64,000 bases of DNA, from contig CP129481.1 in NCBI GenBank assembly GCA_030583905.1, positions 2,386,136 to 2,450,135 of the forward strand, in the 5' to 3' direction. This DNA is from Anaerolineales bacterium (GTDB lineage: Bacteria > Chloroflexota > Anaerolineae > Anaerolineales > Villigracilaceae). Positions 18,795 to 27,930 of this stretch are shown here, piece by piece. Made by a program: the position numbers and the translations under genes. Within the stretch, counting starts at the first letter, position 1, and every line of letters begins with the position of its first letter. Under the pieces are notes generated by a model. It was given only the letters and a program-made list of their open reading frames with translations. It made no database searches and was not told where the DNA came from.

Positions 18795-20510
18795 CTACTG
18801 CTGCCCGGCTCTTTCTTTGAACTGAATGGTGACATCGGTACCGGGCAGGGTGTTACCCAGCTCCTGGATGGTCGTTTGCAGGATATTCTCCAGGTTGACG
18901 AGGCTGCCGATCTTGGCAGAGATCTGCCCGATCGCGCGCTCTTTTTCAACCTGCTTCTGCGCTTCTGTGAGCAGTCTCGCATTTTCGATGGATAATGCCG
19001 CGCGTTCGATGATGGCATTGATGATGTCCAGTTCGTCCGCATTCCATTCGCGGTTATCGTCCGCTTTTATGTTCATTACACCAACGATCTCGCCGCGTAA
19101 TTTCATGGGAACGGTAAGGCTGGATGTTTTTTGATCTGTGTCGGTCTTTTTGAAGGCTCTTCCCGTGAGGACGACATCGGATTCGCCGGGAAGTTCGACA
19201 GGTTCAACAAGGAAGTTGGTTCTCAAGCTGCGCCTGCGGACACCGGCAAGCTGCTGCGCGCGGACGAATTTTACCCAGCCAGCCCGGATGTTTCCGCGGT
19301 AGATCATTTGCGCCTCCAGAAGCGCTTTTTGCGTGTCTTCGTACAAGCGGGCGTTGTCGATCGCGATGGCGACCTGTTCCGCGAGAATATTCAACACGCG
19401 GATATCCTCCTGCCCGAAGGCATTCTGCTCGGTGCTTTGCACGTCCAATACGCCAATGATCTGTTTGCCTGCCCGCAAAAGCGGGAGCGCCATTTCCGAA
19501 CGGGTTTCGGGGAGGTCGGGGTTGTTGAAGTAGATCGCATCCGCTGTCGTATCCAGGGCGATGCGCGGAACGCCGGTCCCTGCCACATATCCCACGATAC
19601 CGACCTGTCCGGCTTTCAATTTGTGGTTGCGGGCAAGCATTTTCTTTCCGCCCGCACTGTTGGCGGCTGTCAGGACGGCATATTCATTATTCGAATCCAG
19701 AAGGAAAATGCCTACATGATAAAAGTCGAATTGCTGGCTGATCACCTGCGCGATTTGCGGCAGCAGGGATTCAAGGCTTTGCGTCTGGCTGATCACGCGT
19801 GAAACCTGGGAAATGGCTTCGAACTGCATGGCGCGGCGTTCGTTACGTTGATTGGCTGCATCCAATTCAGCGGTGCGTTCGGCAACACTTTGTTCAAGAT
19901 TTGCACCGATCTCCTGAAGCTCGCGGTTCGTTTCGGTCAGTTTGTTTTGGGCGTTACGCAGGTTATCCAGCAGCCTGTCGAAGCCTCTTCGGGATGCATG
20001 CTGCAGGGCGGCAATGAAGAAAACATACACCACCAGCGATGACCAGAAGGTGATCGGCATTTGAGGGATCATCGGCTCCGGCAGTTGCTCCTGAAGCAGC
20101 ATCACACCCAGCCCGGTCAGTGAGTTGATGGCAGCCATTATGTAGGCGCTTCGTCCTCCCAGCAGGACGCCGGCAACAACTGTTGTCATGACGAGACTGA
20201 AATAGCTTGCGCCAAAGATGCCTCCCGATACCGCGATGGATGCCACCAGCACCACATGGAAGATTGTCAGTAATATGATGGTTGCAGCGCTGATATATCC
20301 GTTGCGCATCAATTGGCGGGAGATCAGGCTTGCAACAACGATTGTGGCGGTCAGCGCGGCGGACACATATTGCCCCAACAGGAACGGGGCGATAACCGTA
20401 TAGGTCGCGCCAATGACGATGACTGCCAGCAAAATGCTGTTCAGCAAGGCAGCAATGCGCGTCTTTTCTTCGTCTTCGAAGATGGGCGGGGCGAAGATCC
20501 GTCTTAACAT
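18795..20510 (-). CDS. Polytopic membrane GAF sensor without kinase (571 aa)
   Basis: Same plan as the 573-residue neighbour: about six helices in residues ~22-170, a coiled coil (RNAQNKLTETNRELQEIG...), GAF1 (~240-380, FYHVGIFLLD, GIVGYVAGTGVPRIALD, NNPDLPETRSEMALPL, IGVLDVQS), GAF2 (~395-515, VPMKLRGEIVGVMNI) and the terminal stub. The first residues (MLRRIFAPPIFEDEEKTR) are soluble. There is no kinase or other output. It starts 31 nt after the upstream gene, the widest gap in the GAF run, but no terminator or promoter is visible there. Confidence 0.86.
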   Translation of the reverse strand: MLRRIFAPPIFEDEEKTRIAALLNSILLAVIVIGATYTVIAPFLLGQYVSAALTATIVVASLISRQLMRNGYISAATIILLTIFHVVLVASIAVSGGIFGASYFSLVMTTVVAGVLLGGRSAYIMAAINSLTGLGVMLLQEQLPEPMIPQMPITFWSSLVVYVFFIAALQHASRRGFDRLLDNLRNAQNKLTETNRELQEIGANLEQSVAERTAELDAANQRNERRAMQFEAISQVSRVISQTQSLESLLPQIAQVISQQFDFYHVGIFLLDSNNEYAVLTAANSAGGKKMLARNHKLKAGQVGIVGYVAGTGVPRIALDTTADAIYFNNPDLPETRSEMALPLLRAGKQIIGVLDVQSTEQNAFGQEDIRVLNILAEQVAIAIDNARLYEDTQKALLEAQMIYRGNIRAGWVKFVRAQQLAGVRRRSLRTNFLVEPVELPGESDVVLTGRAFKKTDTDQKTSSLTVPMKLRGEIVGVMNIKADDNREWNADELDIINAIIERAALSIENARLLTEAQKQVEKERAIGQISAKIGSLVNLENILQTTIQELGNTLPGTDVTIQFKERAGQQ

Positions 20511-20541
20511 GGGTTGCCTCGGAAATGATTGTCTTTCACTG

Positions 20542-22854
20542 TCACTTATCCTGATCGTCCGTAAACTGAATGGTCACTTCAGAACTGCTTAATACACGCT
20601 CAAGTTCCTCCGCAGTGGTCTGAAGGATGTTCTCAATGCTCAGCGCCGCTCCGATTCGGTTGGTCGCCTCAACGATTGTCCGCTCCTTGGATGCCCGTGA
20701 TTGACTTTCTTCAAGCAGACGGGCATTTTCAAGCGTGAGCGCCGCACGACTCGCTGACGCCTGGGCGATCGCGATCTGATCCTCTGTCCACGCCCGGGCA
20801 GGATCCTCCTGCTCCAACCCGATGACGCCAATCACCTGATTCAGCACCATGAGCGGCACCAGAAGGACATTTCTACGATCCATCCGACTGCCATTTTTCT
20901 CTTCCATGACAATGGGCTGTCCGTTTTGCAGCTGTCCCAATAATTCAGGTGAAAGGTGCGGCGGTACAGCCCTGATCTGCAATCCGTCATATTCGTAAGA
21001 TGGACGGGCTTTCTGGCTGCTGACCGTGCCCCAAACCTGGCGGATTTGCGCATTTCCCGCCCGCGTAAGTTCGGAGATGGTGCCTTCCACTTTCTGTGCC
21101 AATTGCGCATTTTCGATCGCGGCGGCAAGAAGGTCGGCAAGGATCTGCAGGGTCTGGGTATCGCCTTCGTCAAAAGCATTCTGCGTTTCCGCCTGAATAT
21201 CCAGGGCGCCGAACGTCACGCCATGGCTTCGTAACGGCAGGGCGATCTCGGAGCGCGTATTTGGGAGATATGGATTCTTGAAATGCACTTCATCTTCGCC
21301 GACATCAAGCGCGATATATGCCTGCCCTGTGCGGGTCACGTTGCCGACCAAGCCGGTCTCGCCGACCTTCAATCTGTAATTGCTGGCAAGCATTTGTCCT
21401 GCGGCGACACTGCTGGCGGCTCGGAGACGGGCATATTCACCGGCGTCATCCATCAGGAAAATGCCGACGTGATAGTATCCCAGCCGCTCGCGGATCAAAC
21501 TGGCGGATGCGTTGAGAAGCGTATCCAGGTCGCGGATAATGGCGAGTTCGCGGGCAAGGTCCGCGATGGTGCGCAGATCTGTTGCGATGCGTTCGATGCC
21601 CTCGGTCCTTTCGGCGACCTTTTCCTCCAGGTTTTCAAGCAGTTGTTTTAAGTTGAACGCCATCTGATTGAATGCGATCGAAAGGTCTTCCAGCTCATCC
21701 TGCGTTTCGATGCGGATCGGTTCACCCAATTGGTCTTTGATGGCTTCCGGGTTTTCGGCGGAGATGCGGCTGGCGGCGACCGTTAGTTGGCGAAGCGGAT
21801 TGGTAATGGTACGGGTAAAGTAATAAATGGCAACGCCGAAGATGATGGCGACCAGGATGGTATAGAGCACAAGGGTGATTTGAAGTTGGTTGGTCTGTTC
21901 AAGAATTTCTTCATGCGGGTAGCCAAGCGCAAGCGACCAGCCGGTATCCAAACCGACGGGCGCATAGGCAACCAACAGGGGAACGCCATACGTATCCGTT
22001 GCTTCAATAAAGCCGGTATTGCCGGCGATCATATCGTTGACCAGCACATCCCAATTGACGGCAAATCTTGAGTTGGCGGTATCGAGCATGGAGTCCGTCA
22101 TCGTGTCGATGAAGCGGCTGCCATTCTCACCGATCGCAAGGACGGTGCTGTCCGAATCCAGCAGGAATGCGTATCCGGCATTTCCGATCTGGATGTCGCC
22201 TACGATCTCCTGGATCTGTGCGAAGTCAATATCTGCGGTTGCCACACCTTTGAAGCCGCCCTCTTCGTCGTAGAAAGGGACGCTCCATGTGGCGATCCAT
22301 CTCTGGTTGCCCAGCGAGTCGTAATATGGTTCTGTCAAAATGGGGAGATTGGTTTCCTTTGCGCGGATGTACCAATCCCGTTCAAAATAGTTGTATCTTG
22401 GGATGCCCAACTGGTTGAACTTCAATTCGTTTTCGGTTGCCCAACTGTAATAAGGCGCCCAATAATAACGTTCATCATTGAATTGGAACGGCTCATATGC
22501 AATCGTGGAGCCGAAGACCTGCGCGCCTCCACTAAGCGTGTTTCTGATCAGACGCAGCAACTCATCTTCGCTGAATTCTGCGGATTGGGCGGCGGCAGCC
22601 AGATCCGCGGCGGTGTTCCTTGTTCCGATCAATGTGATCTGGATCAGGTCGATTTGTGACGCGGTCTCTGTTGTCATCTCTTCCCGCACCCGGTCAATGG
22701 ATGAGCCTTGCGTGATACGGATGCTGATGTACGCGTAGATGGTGAATGCGAACAATAACAAACTGATGACGATGACCGGCAGTTTCAAGCCGATGCTGGT
22801 GCGTTGAGGCGTGTTGGCAGTGGTCGTTAGAGGCGTTTCAGCGGATTGATTCAT
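20542..22854 (-). CDS. Cache/HAMP membrane GAF sensor without kinase (770 aa)
   Basis: TM1 ~24-47, extracytoplasmic dCache_1-like domain (~55-320; YYWAPYYSW, RDWYIRAKETNLPILTEPYYD, TWSVPFYDEEGGFKGVATADIDF are typical dCache segments), TM2 ~328-352, HAMP (~350-410), coiled coil, GAF1 (~440-580) and GAF2 (~600-715, VPLMVLNQVIGVIGLEQED), then the usual stub. dCache domains often bind amino acids, amines or organic acids, so this member may sense an extracellular small molecule (inference). No catalytic output. Its start overlaps the upstream gene's stop by 4 nt. Confidence 0.88.
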   Translation of the reverse strand: MNQSAETPLTTTANTPQRTSIGLKLPVIVISLLLFAFTIYAYISIRITQGSSIDRVREEMTTETASQIDLIQITLIGTRNTAADLAAAAQSAEFSEDELLRLIRNTLSGGAQVFGSTIAYEPFQFNDERYYWAPYYSWATENELKFNQLGIPRYNYFERDWYIRAKETNLPILTEPYYDSLGNQRWIATWSVPFYDEEGGFKGVATADIDFAQIQEIVGDIQIGNAGYAFLLDSDSTVLAIGENGSRFIDTMTDSMLDTANSRFAVNWDVLVNDMIAGNTGFIEATDTYGVPLLVAYAPVGLDTGWSLALGYPHEEILEQTNQLQITLVLYTILVAIIFGVAIYYFTRTITNPLRQLTVAASRISAENPEAIKDQLGEPIRIETQDELEDLSIAFNQMAFNLKQLLENLEEKVAERTEGIERIATDLRTIADLARELAIIRDLDTLLNASASLIRERLGYYHVGIFLMDDAGEYARLRAASSVAAGQMLASNYRLKVGETGLVGNVTRTGQAYIALDVGEDEVHFKNPYLPNTRSEIALPLRSHGVTFGALDIQAETQNAFDEGDTQTLQILADLLAAAIENAQLAQKVEGTISELTRAGNAQIRQVWGTVSSQKARPSYEYDGLQIRAVPPHLSPELLGQLQNGQPIVMEEKNGSRMDRRNVLLVPLMVLNQVIGVIGLEQEDPARAWTEDQIAIAQASASRAALTLENARLLEESQSRASKERTIVEATNRIGAALSIENILQTTAEELERVLSSSEVTIQFTDDQDK

Positions 22855-24578
22855 GATTCCCTGCCTCCTTCCGAATCTGGTATGCCGATCTGGATGAACG
22901 AGCGTGACGCTCCCAGCGCCTGACCGAGTTCCTGAATGGTCGTTTGCAGGATGCGGTCGAAATCTGTGGATGCGCCGATCCTTGTGGTGACATGCGCGAT
23001 GGTCTCTTCCTGTTCTGCGCGGCGGGTGGCATCTTCAAGCAGGCGGGCGTTTTCCAGCGCAAGCGCAGCGCGGTCAGCGATGGCTTGTACGATGGCGATC
23101 TCGTTCTCCGTCCAGGCGCGGTCGCTTTTCGCGGATTCGACGTGGATCACGCCGAGCACCTGGTCGCGGAAGCGGACCGGAACTGCCAGGGTTGGGGGAG
23201 CGCCCCGGGGTACAGGATTCAGTACCACGGTCTCGCCTGAGGCGATGCTTTTTTCAAGTGCCGGGCTGCTCAAGGACAGGTCGCCTGAAACGATGCTTCC
23301 ATCCGGGCGGAAGGAATATCCGCTCGGTCTTTCTTTTTGGCTGTAGCGTACGGTCTGTGACGTGCGCTCGGTGGAAATACCCTCCCGCATCTGCAGGTTC
23401 GAAATAATGATGGCGATCTGGTTCGCGAGCGTGCTAAGCGTGTTGATATCATCGTCGTTGAATGCCGACGGCTCTTTGCTTTGCACGTCCAGAACGCCGA
23501 TGACGACATTGCCATATTTGAGCGGCAGCGATATCTCGGAGCGGGTTTCGGGCAGGTCGGGATTGTTGAAGAAGACCGCATCTGCGCCGGTATCGAGGGC
23601 GATGCGCGGCGAGCCGCTCTGCGCCACATACCCAACGATGCCTGTCCCGCCGACCCGGAGCTGGTGACGACGCGCAAGCATCTGTTTCCCGCCCCGGCTG
23701 TTGGCGGCGCGAAGCACGGCGTACTCGCGGTTCGCATCAAGCAGGAAGATGCCGGCATGATAGAAACCGAGTTTTTCGCTGATGCCTTGCGCAATGCGGG
23801 CAAGGATCTCGTCGGGTTGTTCGTTGATGTAAGACGTGATCTCCTGCGAAATCTCCGCCGCCGCCTGCAGGCGCTGCGCCTCCAGCTGCAATTGCTTGTT
23901 CGCCCGGTTCAACTCCACCGTTCGCGCGTGCACCTGCTCTTCAAGCGTTTGGTTGATGCGCTCAAGCCGCTGGGCAGCTTTGAACTGTTCGAAACGGCTT
24001 TCCTGTGCAAGCTTCATTAGCGCGCGGTGCCTGTAAAAGACCGCGCTCATGGCAGCCATGATCATGACAAAGAAAAAGGTGTTGAGATAGACATACCCCA
24101 TGTCCGTGCCGAAGGGGTTGGGCAGCAGCCCTCTGACCTCTGCCGCTCCTGTTCCAAAGAACAGAAAGTTCATGAAGATGCCAAGCAGGATCGCGGGCAG
24201 TTGGTTCTTCCTGCTGTAGATATTTGCCAGCAGGTACAACCCGAGATTTCCAACCCATATCAGATCGTGAGAGCCATTGCCTTCGATGACCGCCACCAGG
24301 CATAATGCGACCGATGTGACGGCAGGGAAAAAGATCAGGTTGTTGTAATATCCGCGCAATGCCTGCACGATCACCAGGATCCCAACCGCATTCGTGATGA
24401 TGGATGCATTGATGACAAGCGGGTCTCGATAGGCAAAGATCGCCAGCGCCGTTGTGAGAAAACCAAGCGCGGTGGTGATCAACGCTTCTGCGCGTTGTCC
24501 CGGTTCTTCGCCGGGACGATCCTTGAATAGAAACTCGCGGAGATTAAAATTCTTCGTCATTGATTCAGTTTCTTCCAT
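22851..24578 (-). CDS. Polytopic membrane GAF sensor without kinase (575 aa)
   Basis: Residues ~30-190 contain about six hydrophobic helices, followed by a coiled coil (RLERINQTLEEQVHARTVELNRAN), GAF1 (~245-385, FYHAGIFLLD, GIVGYVAQSGSPRIALDTG, NNPDLPETRSEISLPL, IGVLDVQSKEPSAF) and GAF2 (~405-525, VPVRFRDQVLGVIHVESAKSD), ending in the stub EETIAHVTTRIGASTDFDRILQTTIQELGQALGAS. No output domain. Overlap of 4 nt downstream and 14 nt upstream implies translational coupling inside the operon. Confidence 0.86.
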   Translation of the reverse strand: MEETESMTKNFNLREFLFKDRPGEEPGQRAEALITTALGFLTTALAIFAYRDPLVINASIITNAVGILVIVQALRGYYNNLIFFPAVTSVALCLVAVIEGNGSHDLIWVGNLGLYLLANIYSRKNQLPAILLGIFMNFLFFGTGAAEVRGLLPNPFGTDMGYVYLNTFFFVMIMAAMSAVFYRHRALMKLAQESRFEQFKAAQRLERINQTLEEQVHARTVELNRANKQLQLEAQRLQAAAEISQEITSYINEQPDEILARIAQGISEKLGFYHAGIFLLDANREYAVLRAANSRGGKQMLARRHQLRVGGTGIVGYVAQSGSPRIALDTGADAVFFNNPDLPETRSEISLPLKYGNVVIGVLDVQSKEPSAFNDDDINTLSTLANQIAIIISNLQMREGISTERTSQTVRYSQKERPSGYSFRPDGSIVSGDLSLSSPALEKSIASGETVVLNPVPRGAPPTLAVPVRFRDQVLGVIHVESAKSDRAWTENEIAIVQAIADRAALALENARLLEDATRRAEQEETIAHVTTRIGASTDFDRILQTTIQELGQALGASRSFIQIGIPDSEGGRES

Positions 24579-26268
24579 TTTCAGGCTGTTTCACGCTTCC
24601 ATTCGGACCTGCCGCCTGATCTAGCAACTGGAAACTGACCGAGGCGTTCCCGATCGCCTGACCAAGTTCCTGCACCGTTTCGCGGAGAATGGCGTCGATC
24701 TGTGACGCGGCGCTGAGGCGTGCGGAGATATCCGAGACCAGGGATTCACGTGCCGCGCGCTGCTGGGATTCCCGGTACAAGCGGGCGCTTTCCAGCGCGC
24801 TGCTCAACTGGTCGGATAGTGCGATGGCAAGGCTGGTTTCGTCTTCCGTCCAAGCGTCGGCAATCTCCGGCTTCCGAAGCCGGATTGCGCCGATCACCTG
24901 TCCGCGGACAGTGATGGGAATGCTCAGGCTCAAGCCGTCACTGCTTGTGATCAGGTCGCCGCTTCCGAACGCCTTTGCAAGGTCTGGGTCAAGCGAGTCG
25001 GAGCGGGTCTGGGTGGTGGCGGGTGGTGTGGCGACATACCCGATGCGCGGTTCGCTGCGGATGATCTTGCTCCATGCATCGCGGCTGGCTTCGCCGTACA
25101 GCACTCTTGCGGTTTCGAGCGCCCGTTCGGTTTCGCTGAAGAGATTGGCATTTTGGATCGCGACAGCGATCTGCTCTGCCAGGATTTGCAGGGTGGCAAT
25201 ATCGTCCTCGGTAAATGCCTGGGACTCCTTGCTCTGCACATCCAGCACGCCAAAGAGCTGACCGCCTGCCACAAGGGGAAGCGCCATTTCGGAACGCGTT
25301 TCAGGGAGGAAGGGGTTGTCAAAGTAAACAGCATCCTGCCCAACGTCCAGGGCGATGCGCGCTTTCAGGTTTTCGGTCACATACCCGACGATGCTGGTCC
25401 CGCCGACCTTCAGGCGGTGTCCGTTTTCCAGCATTTGTTTTCCGCCCTCGCTGTTGGTGGCGGCGAAGACGGCGTATTCCCTGCGTTCATCGAGCAGGAA
25501 AATGCCAACGTGATAGTATCCAAAGTTGTCGTGAATGAGCTGCGCGGCTTGCCGGAGGAGTTCCGAGAGATCGCGATAGGATGTGATGGATTTGCCGACA
25601 TCCGCCACTGCCTGCAATTGAATGGTGCGCTTATCCAGTGAACTGGTGCGCTCCTGAACGCGCTGTTCAAGGGTTTCGCGTTCGCTGCGCAGTTCTTCAA
25701 GCAGGATTTGCGAGCGGTCTTCAGATTTTTCAAATTCTGTTTGAGCGAGGCGGATGCCATTTATGATCAGAACTGCAACAAGTAAAAAGGCGGCACTGTC
25801 GGTTATCCAACTTGTCACTGTCCCAACTTGAACTTCATCGCCTGTTAGTAAGAATGAGTTATTTAATATCAACCAGCCCGAGACGCTGTACAGCAGAATG
25901 GCAAATCCTGTGATGACCCATCCTATTCTCCATGAGAACAACAAGGATGCCAGGGTGATCGCGCTCAGCATAAAAAGGCGGGCTCCTCCTAGTATGCCTG
26001 TTTCCGTCATGCTCAAAATTGCCAGCCCAACGAACAGCGTTACGAGTGTACCTGCTTTAATGGTGTAGGGTGTCTGCAGGAATGTTACCAATAGCACGAG
26101 TATGTAAAATATGATGTAAATGATTCCATAGACCGGCTCACTTGAAAGTACGGCTGGAATCAATGCCGCGAGACCAAAAATACACGCGGCGATCAGTGTG
26201 GTGCGGATGAAGCCGGTGCGCCATTGGGTGTATGAGTAGGAGGGTCCTGTGACGGGTCTTTCAGTCAT
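24565..26268 (-). CDS. Polytopic membrane GAF sensor without kinase (567 aa)
   Basis: A basic/aromatic lead-in (MTERPVTGPSYSYTQWRTGF) precedes about six helices (residues ~20-170), a coiled coil (ILLEELRSERETLEQRVQERTSSL), GAF1 (~235-370, YYHVGIFLLD, SIVGYVTENLKARIALDVG, DNPFLPETRSEMALPL, FGVLDVQS), GAF2 (~390-510, IPITVRGQVIGAIRL) and the stub. There is no enzymatic output. The N-terminal pattern of a Trp-Arg-x-Gly/Glu before the first helix is shared with the next two paralogues (WREGFALPLL, WRERFIVVVL), pointing to a recent common origin of these three. Confidence 0.86.
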   Translation of the reverse strand: MTERPVTGPSYSYTQWRTGFIRTTLIAACIFGLAALIPAVLSSEPVYGIIYIIFYILVLLVTFLQTPYTIKAGTLVTLFVGLAILSMTETGILGGARLFMLSAITLASLLFSWRIGWVITGFAILLYSVSGWLILNNSFLLTGDEVQVGTVTSWITDSAAFLLVAVLIINGIRLAQTEFEKSEDRSQILLEELRSERETLEQRVQERTSSLDKRTIQLQAVADVGKSITSYRDLSELLRQAAQLIHDNFGYYHVGIFLLDERREYAVFAATNSEGGKQMLENGHRLKVGGTSIVGYVTENLKARIALDVGQDAVYFDNPFLPETRSEMALPLVAGGQLFGVLDVQSKESQAFTEDDIATLQILAEQIAVAIQNANLFSETERALETARVLYGEASRDAWSKIIRSEPRIGYVATPPATTQTRSDSLDPDLAKAFGSGDLITSSDGLSLSIPITVRGQVIGAIRLRKPEIADAWTEDETSLAIALSDQLSSALESARLYRESQQRAARESLVSDISARLSAASQIDAILRETVQELGQAIGNASVSFQLLDQAAGPNGSVKQPENGRN

Positions 26269-26271
26269 GAC

Positions 26272-27930
26272 TTACACTTCCTGCCTGTATTGGTTCTGGA
26301 GCGCGGAGCCGACGGTGATTTCCGCCTCCTTCAGGTCGAATATCCGGCGGAGCTCCGTGGCAGCGGTGCGGATGACCGCGTCCACATCCAGCGTTTCGCG
26401 GATGCGGGTGGAGACATTGGCGATCATCTGGTCGCGCAAGGCGCTCTTTTGCGCCTCATCCACAAGGCGGCTGTTTTCCAAGGCAAGCGTGACCTGCTCG
26501 GCGACCTTTTCGATCAGCGCGCGTTCATGTTCCGACCATTTTTCATTACTTTTTCTTTTTAGGTTGATCGAGCCGATCTTTTGCCCATGGAGCACAAGCG
26601 GCATGAGCAACCCGCTTTCGTCGCTTCGTTTTTCATGCGCGAAGACCGGGCGGACGCCCGCCGGCGTGTATTGATAGACCGGCTTTTGGCGCGACGTCAG
26701 CTTCGACCACGCCCTCTGGGTCTGGATGGAGGTGTTCGCGTCCAGTTGGATGAGCAGGCTTTTCGTCTCATTGATGAGGCGGGCATTGTCGAACGAAATG
26801 GCGGTCAGGTCTGCAAGGAGCTGCAGGATTTCTGCATCCTGCGGATGGAACACGTCCGGCTGGTCCGATTGTATGTCCAAGATGCCGATCACATTTCCGC
26901 GCAGCGCCATCGGAAGGATCATCCGCGAGCGGGTGAGGGGGAAGTTCTCGTCCTTGACGAAATTATTCTGATTGCTGTCCAGCAGGATGACGGGACGGTT
27001 GTTTTCCACAACGGAGTTGAAGGGATTTCTGCGGTCGGGTCCGGTTTGGAAGCCCTGACCAACGATCTGCTTCCCCGTGGCAGATGATGACGCCTGAAGG
27101 AAGGCGATATTCTTTTGCTCGTTCAGGATGTACAACCCGACGTGGTAATACCCAAACCGCTCCGTGATGAGCGATGCTGTTGATTCCAGCAGGTCGGTAA
27201 TGCTTTGGATCTCGGCGATCGACCGCGCAGTCGTCACAGACGTGTGAAGCTGGCTCATGCGGGTCTCATACTCTTCGGTTTGTTCGCGGATCTTTTCAGC
27301 CAATTGCGCTTTTTCAACTGCAAGTTCGCTGAATGCATTCTGCATTTTCTGGATCGCTCGAACGACCGCGCCTTTGAATTGATTGACGAGCATGACGATC
27401 AATACGCCGGCAAGCGCAAGATCCACGATGTAGCCGACCCAGTCCGCGGAGGTAACCTGCGGTGCATTCGCGCCTGTCAACTGGTATATGCCATTCTGGT
27501 GGAGCACGGCAATGCCGATGACCGCAAATGCCCCAACGCCCAGACCGATAAAATCGATCCGCTGGTCGAACAGAAGGGATGCGAGCGTGATGCCCAGTAA
27601 TAGGAAGAGGCTGCCGTCGCGCCAGGGTCCCCAAGCCAGGATGGCATTCATCCCGATCGCGAAACTAAAGAACAAAAGCATCGAAGCGCGCCACGCATAT
27701 GGAACTTTTAGAACGGTTATGGCAAGCAGGATGATGTACAAGCCGACAAACAGGATTCGATCCCCGGCTGTGGCGGTGGGGAAGGTCACAACCAGGAGTG
27801 CGATGCCGAGCACTGCCGCGATCCGCAACACCACAACGATGAAGCGTTCACGCCATACGAGTAGATCGAGCGCATCCGGCTGCAGGTCCGGGCTGTTGAG
27901 GCGGGCGGACGGATTATCTCTACTCTGCAT
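26272..27930 (-). CDS. Polytopic membrane GAF sensor without kinase (552 aa)
   Basis: The frame is open much further upstream, but that part is a shadow of the preceding gene. The ATG at 27930 (MQSRDNPSARLNSPD) is chosen because it overlaps the upstream stop by only 11 nt and puts the first helix at about residue 29, as in its paralogues. About six helices (~29-170), coiled coil (KAQLAEKIREQTEEYETRMSQL), a more divergent GAF1 (~235-385, YYHVGLYILNEQKN; the usual IALDVG is replaced by VILLDSNQ), GAF2 (~400-510) and the stub. No output domain. Only 3 nt separate it from the next gene. Confidence 0.84.
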   Translation of the reverse strand: MQSRDNPSARLNSPDLQPDALDLLVWRERFIVVVLRIAAVLGIALLVVTFPTATAGDRILFVGLYIILLAITVLKVPYAWRASMLLFFSFAIGMNAILAWGPWRDGSLFLLLGITLASLLFDQRIDFIGLGVGAFAVIGIAVLHQNGIYQLTGANAPQVTSADWVGYIVDLALAGVLIVMLVNQFKGAVVRAIQKMQNAFSELAVEKAQLAEKIREQTEEYETRMSQLHTSVTTARSIAEIQSITDLLESTASLITERFGYYHVGLYILNEQKNIAFLQASSSATGKQIVGQGFQTGPDRRNPFNSVVENNRPVILLDSNQNNFVKDENFPLTRSRMILPMALRGNVIGILDIQSDQPDVFHPQDAEILQLLADLTAISFDNARLINETKSLLIQLDANTSIQTQRAWSKLTSRQKPVYQYTPAGVRPVFAHEKRSDESGLLMPLVLHGQKIGSINLKRKSNEKWSEHERALIEKVAEQVTLALENSRLVDEAQKSALRDQMIANVSTRIRETLDVDAVIRTAATELRRIFDLKEAEITVGSALQNQYRQEV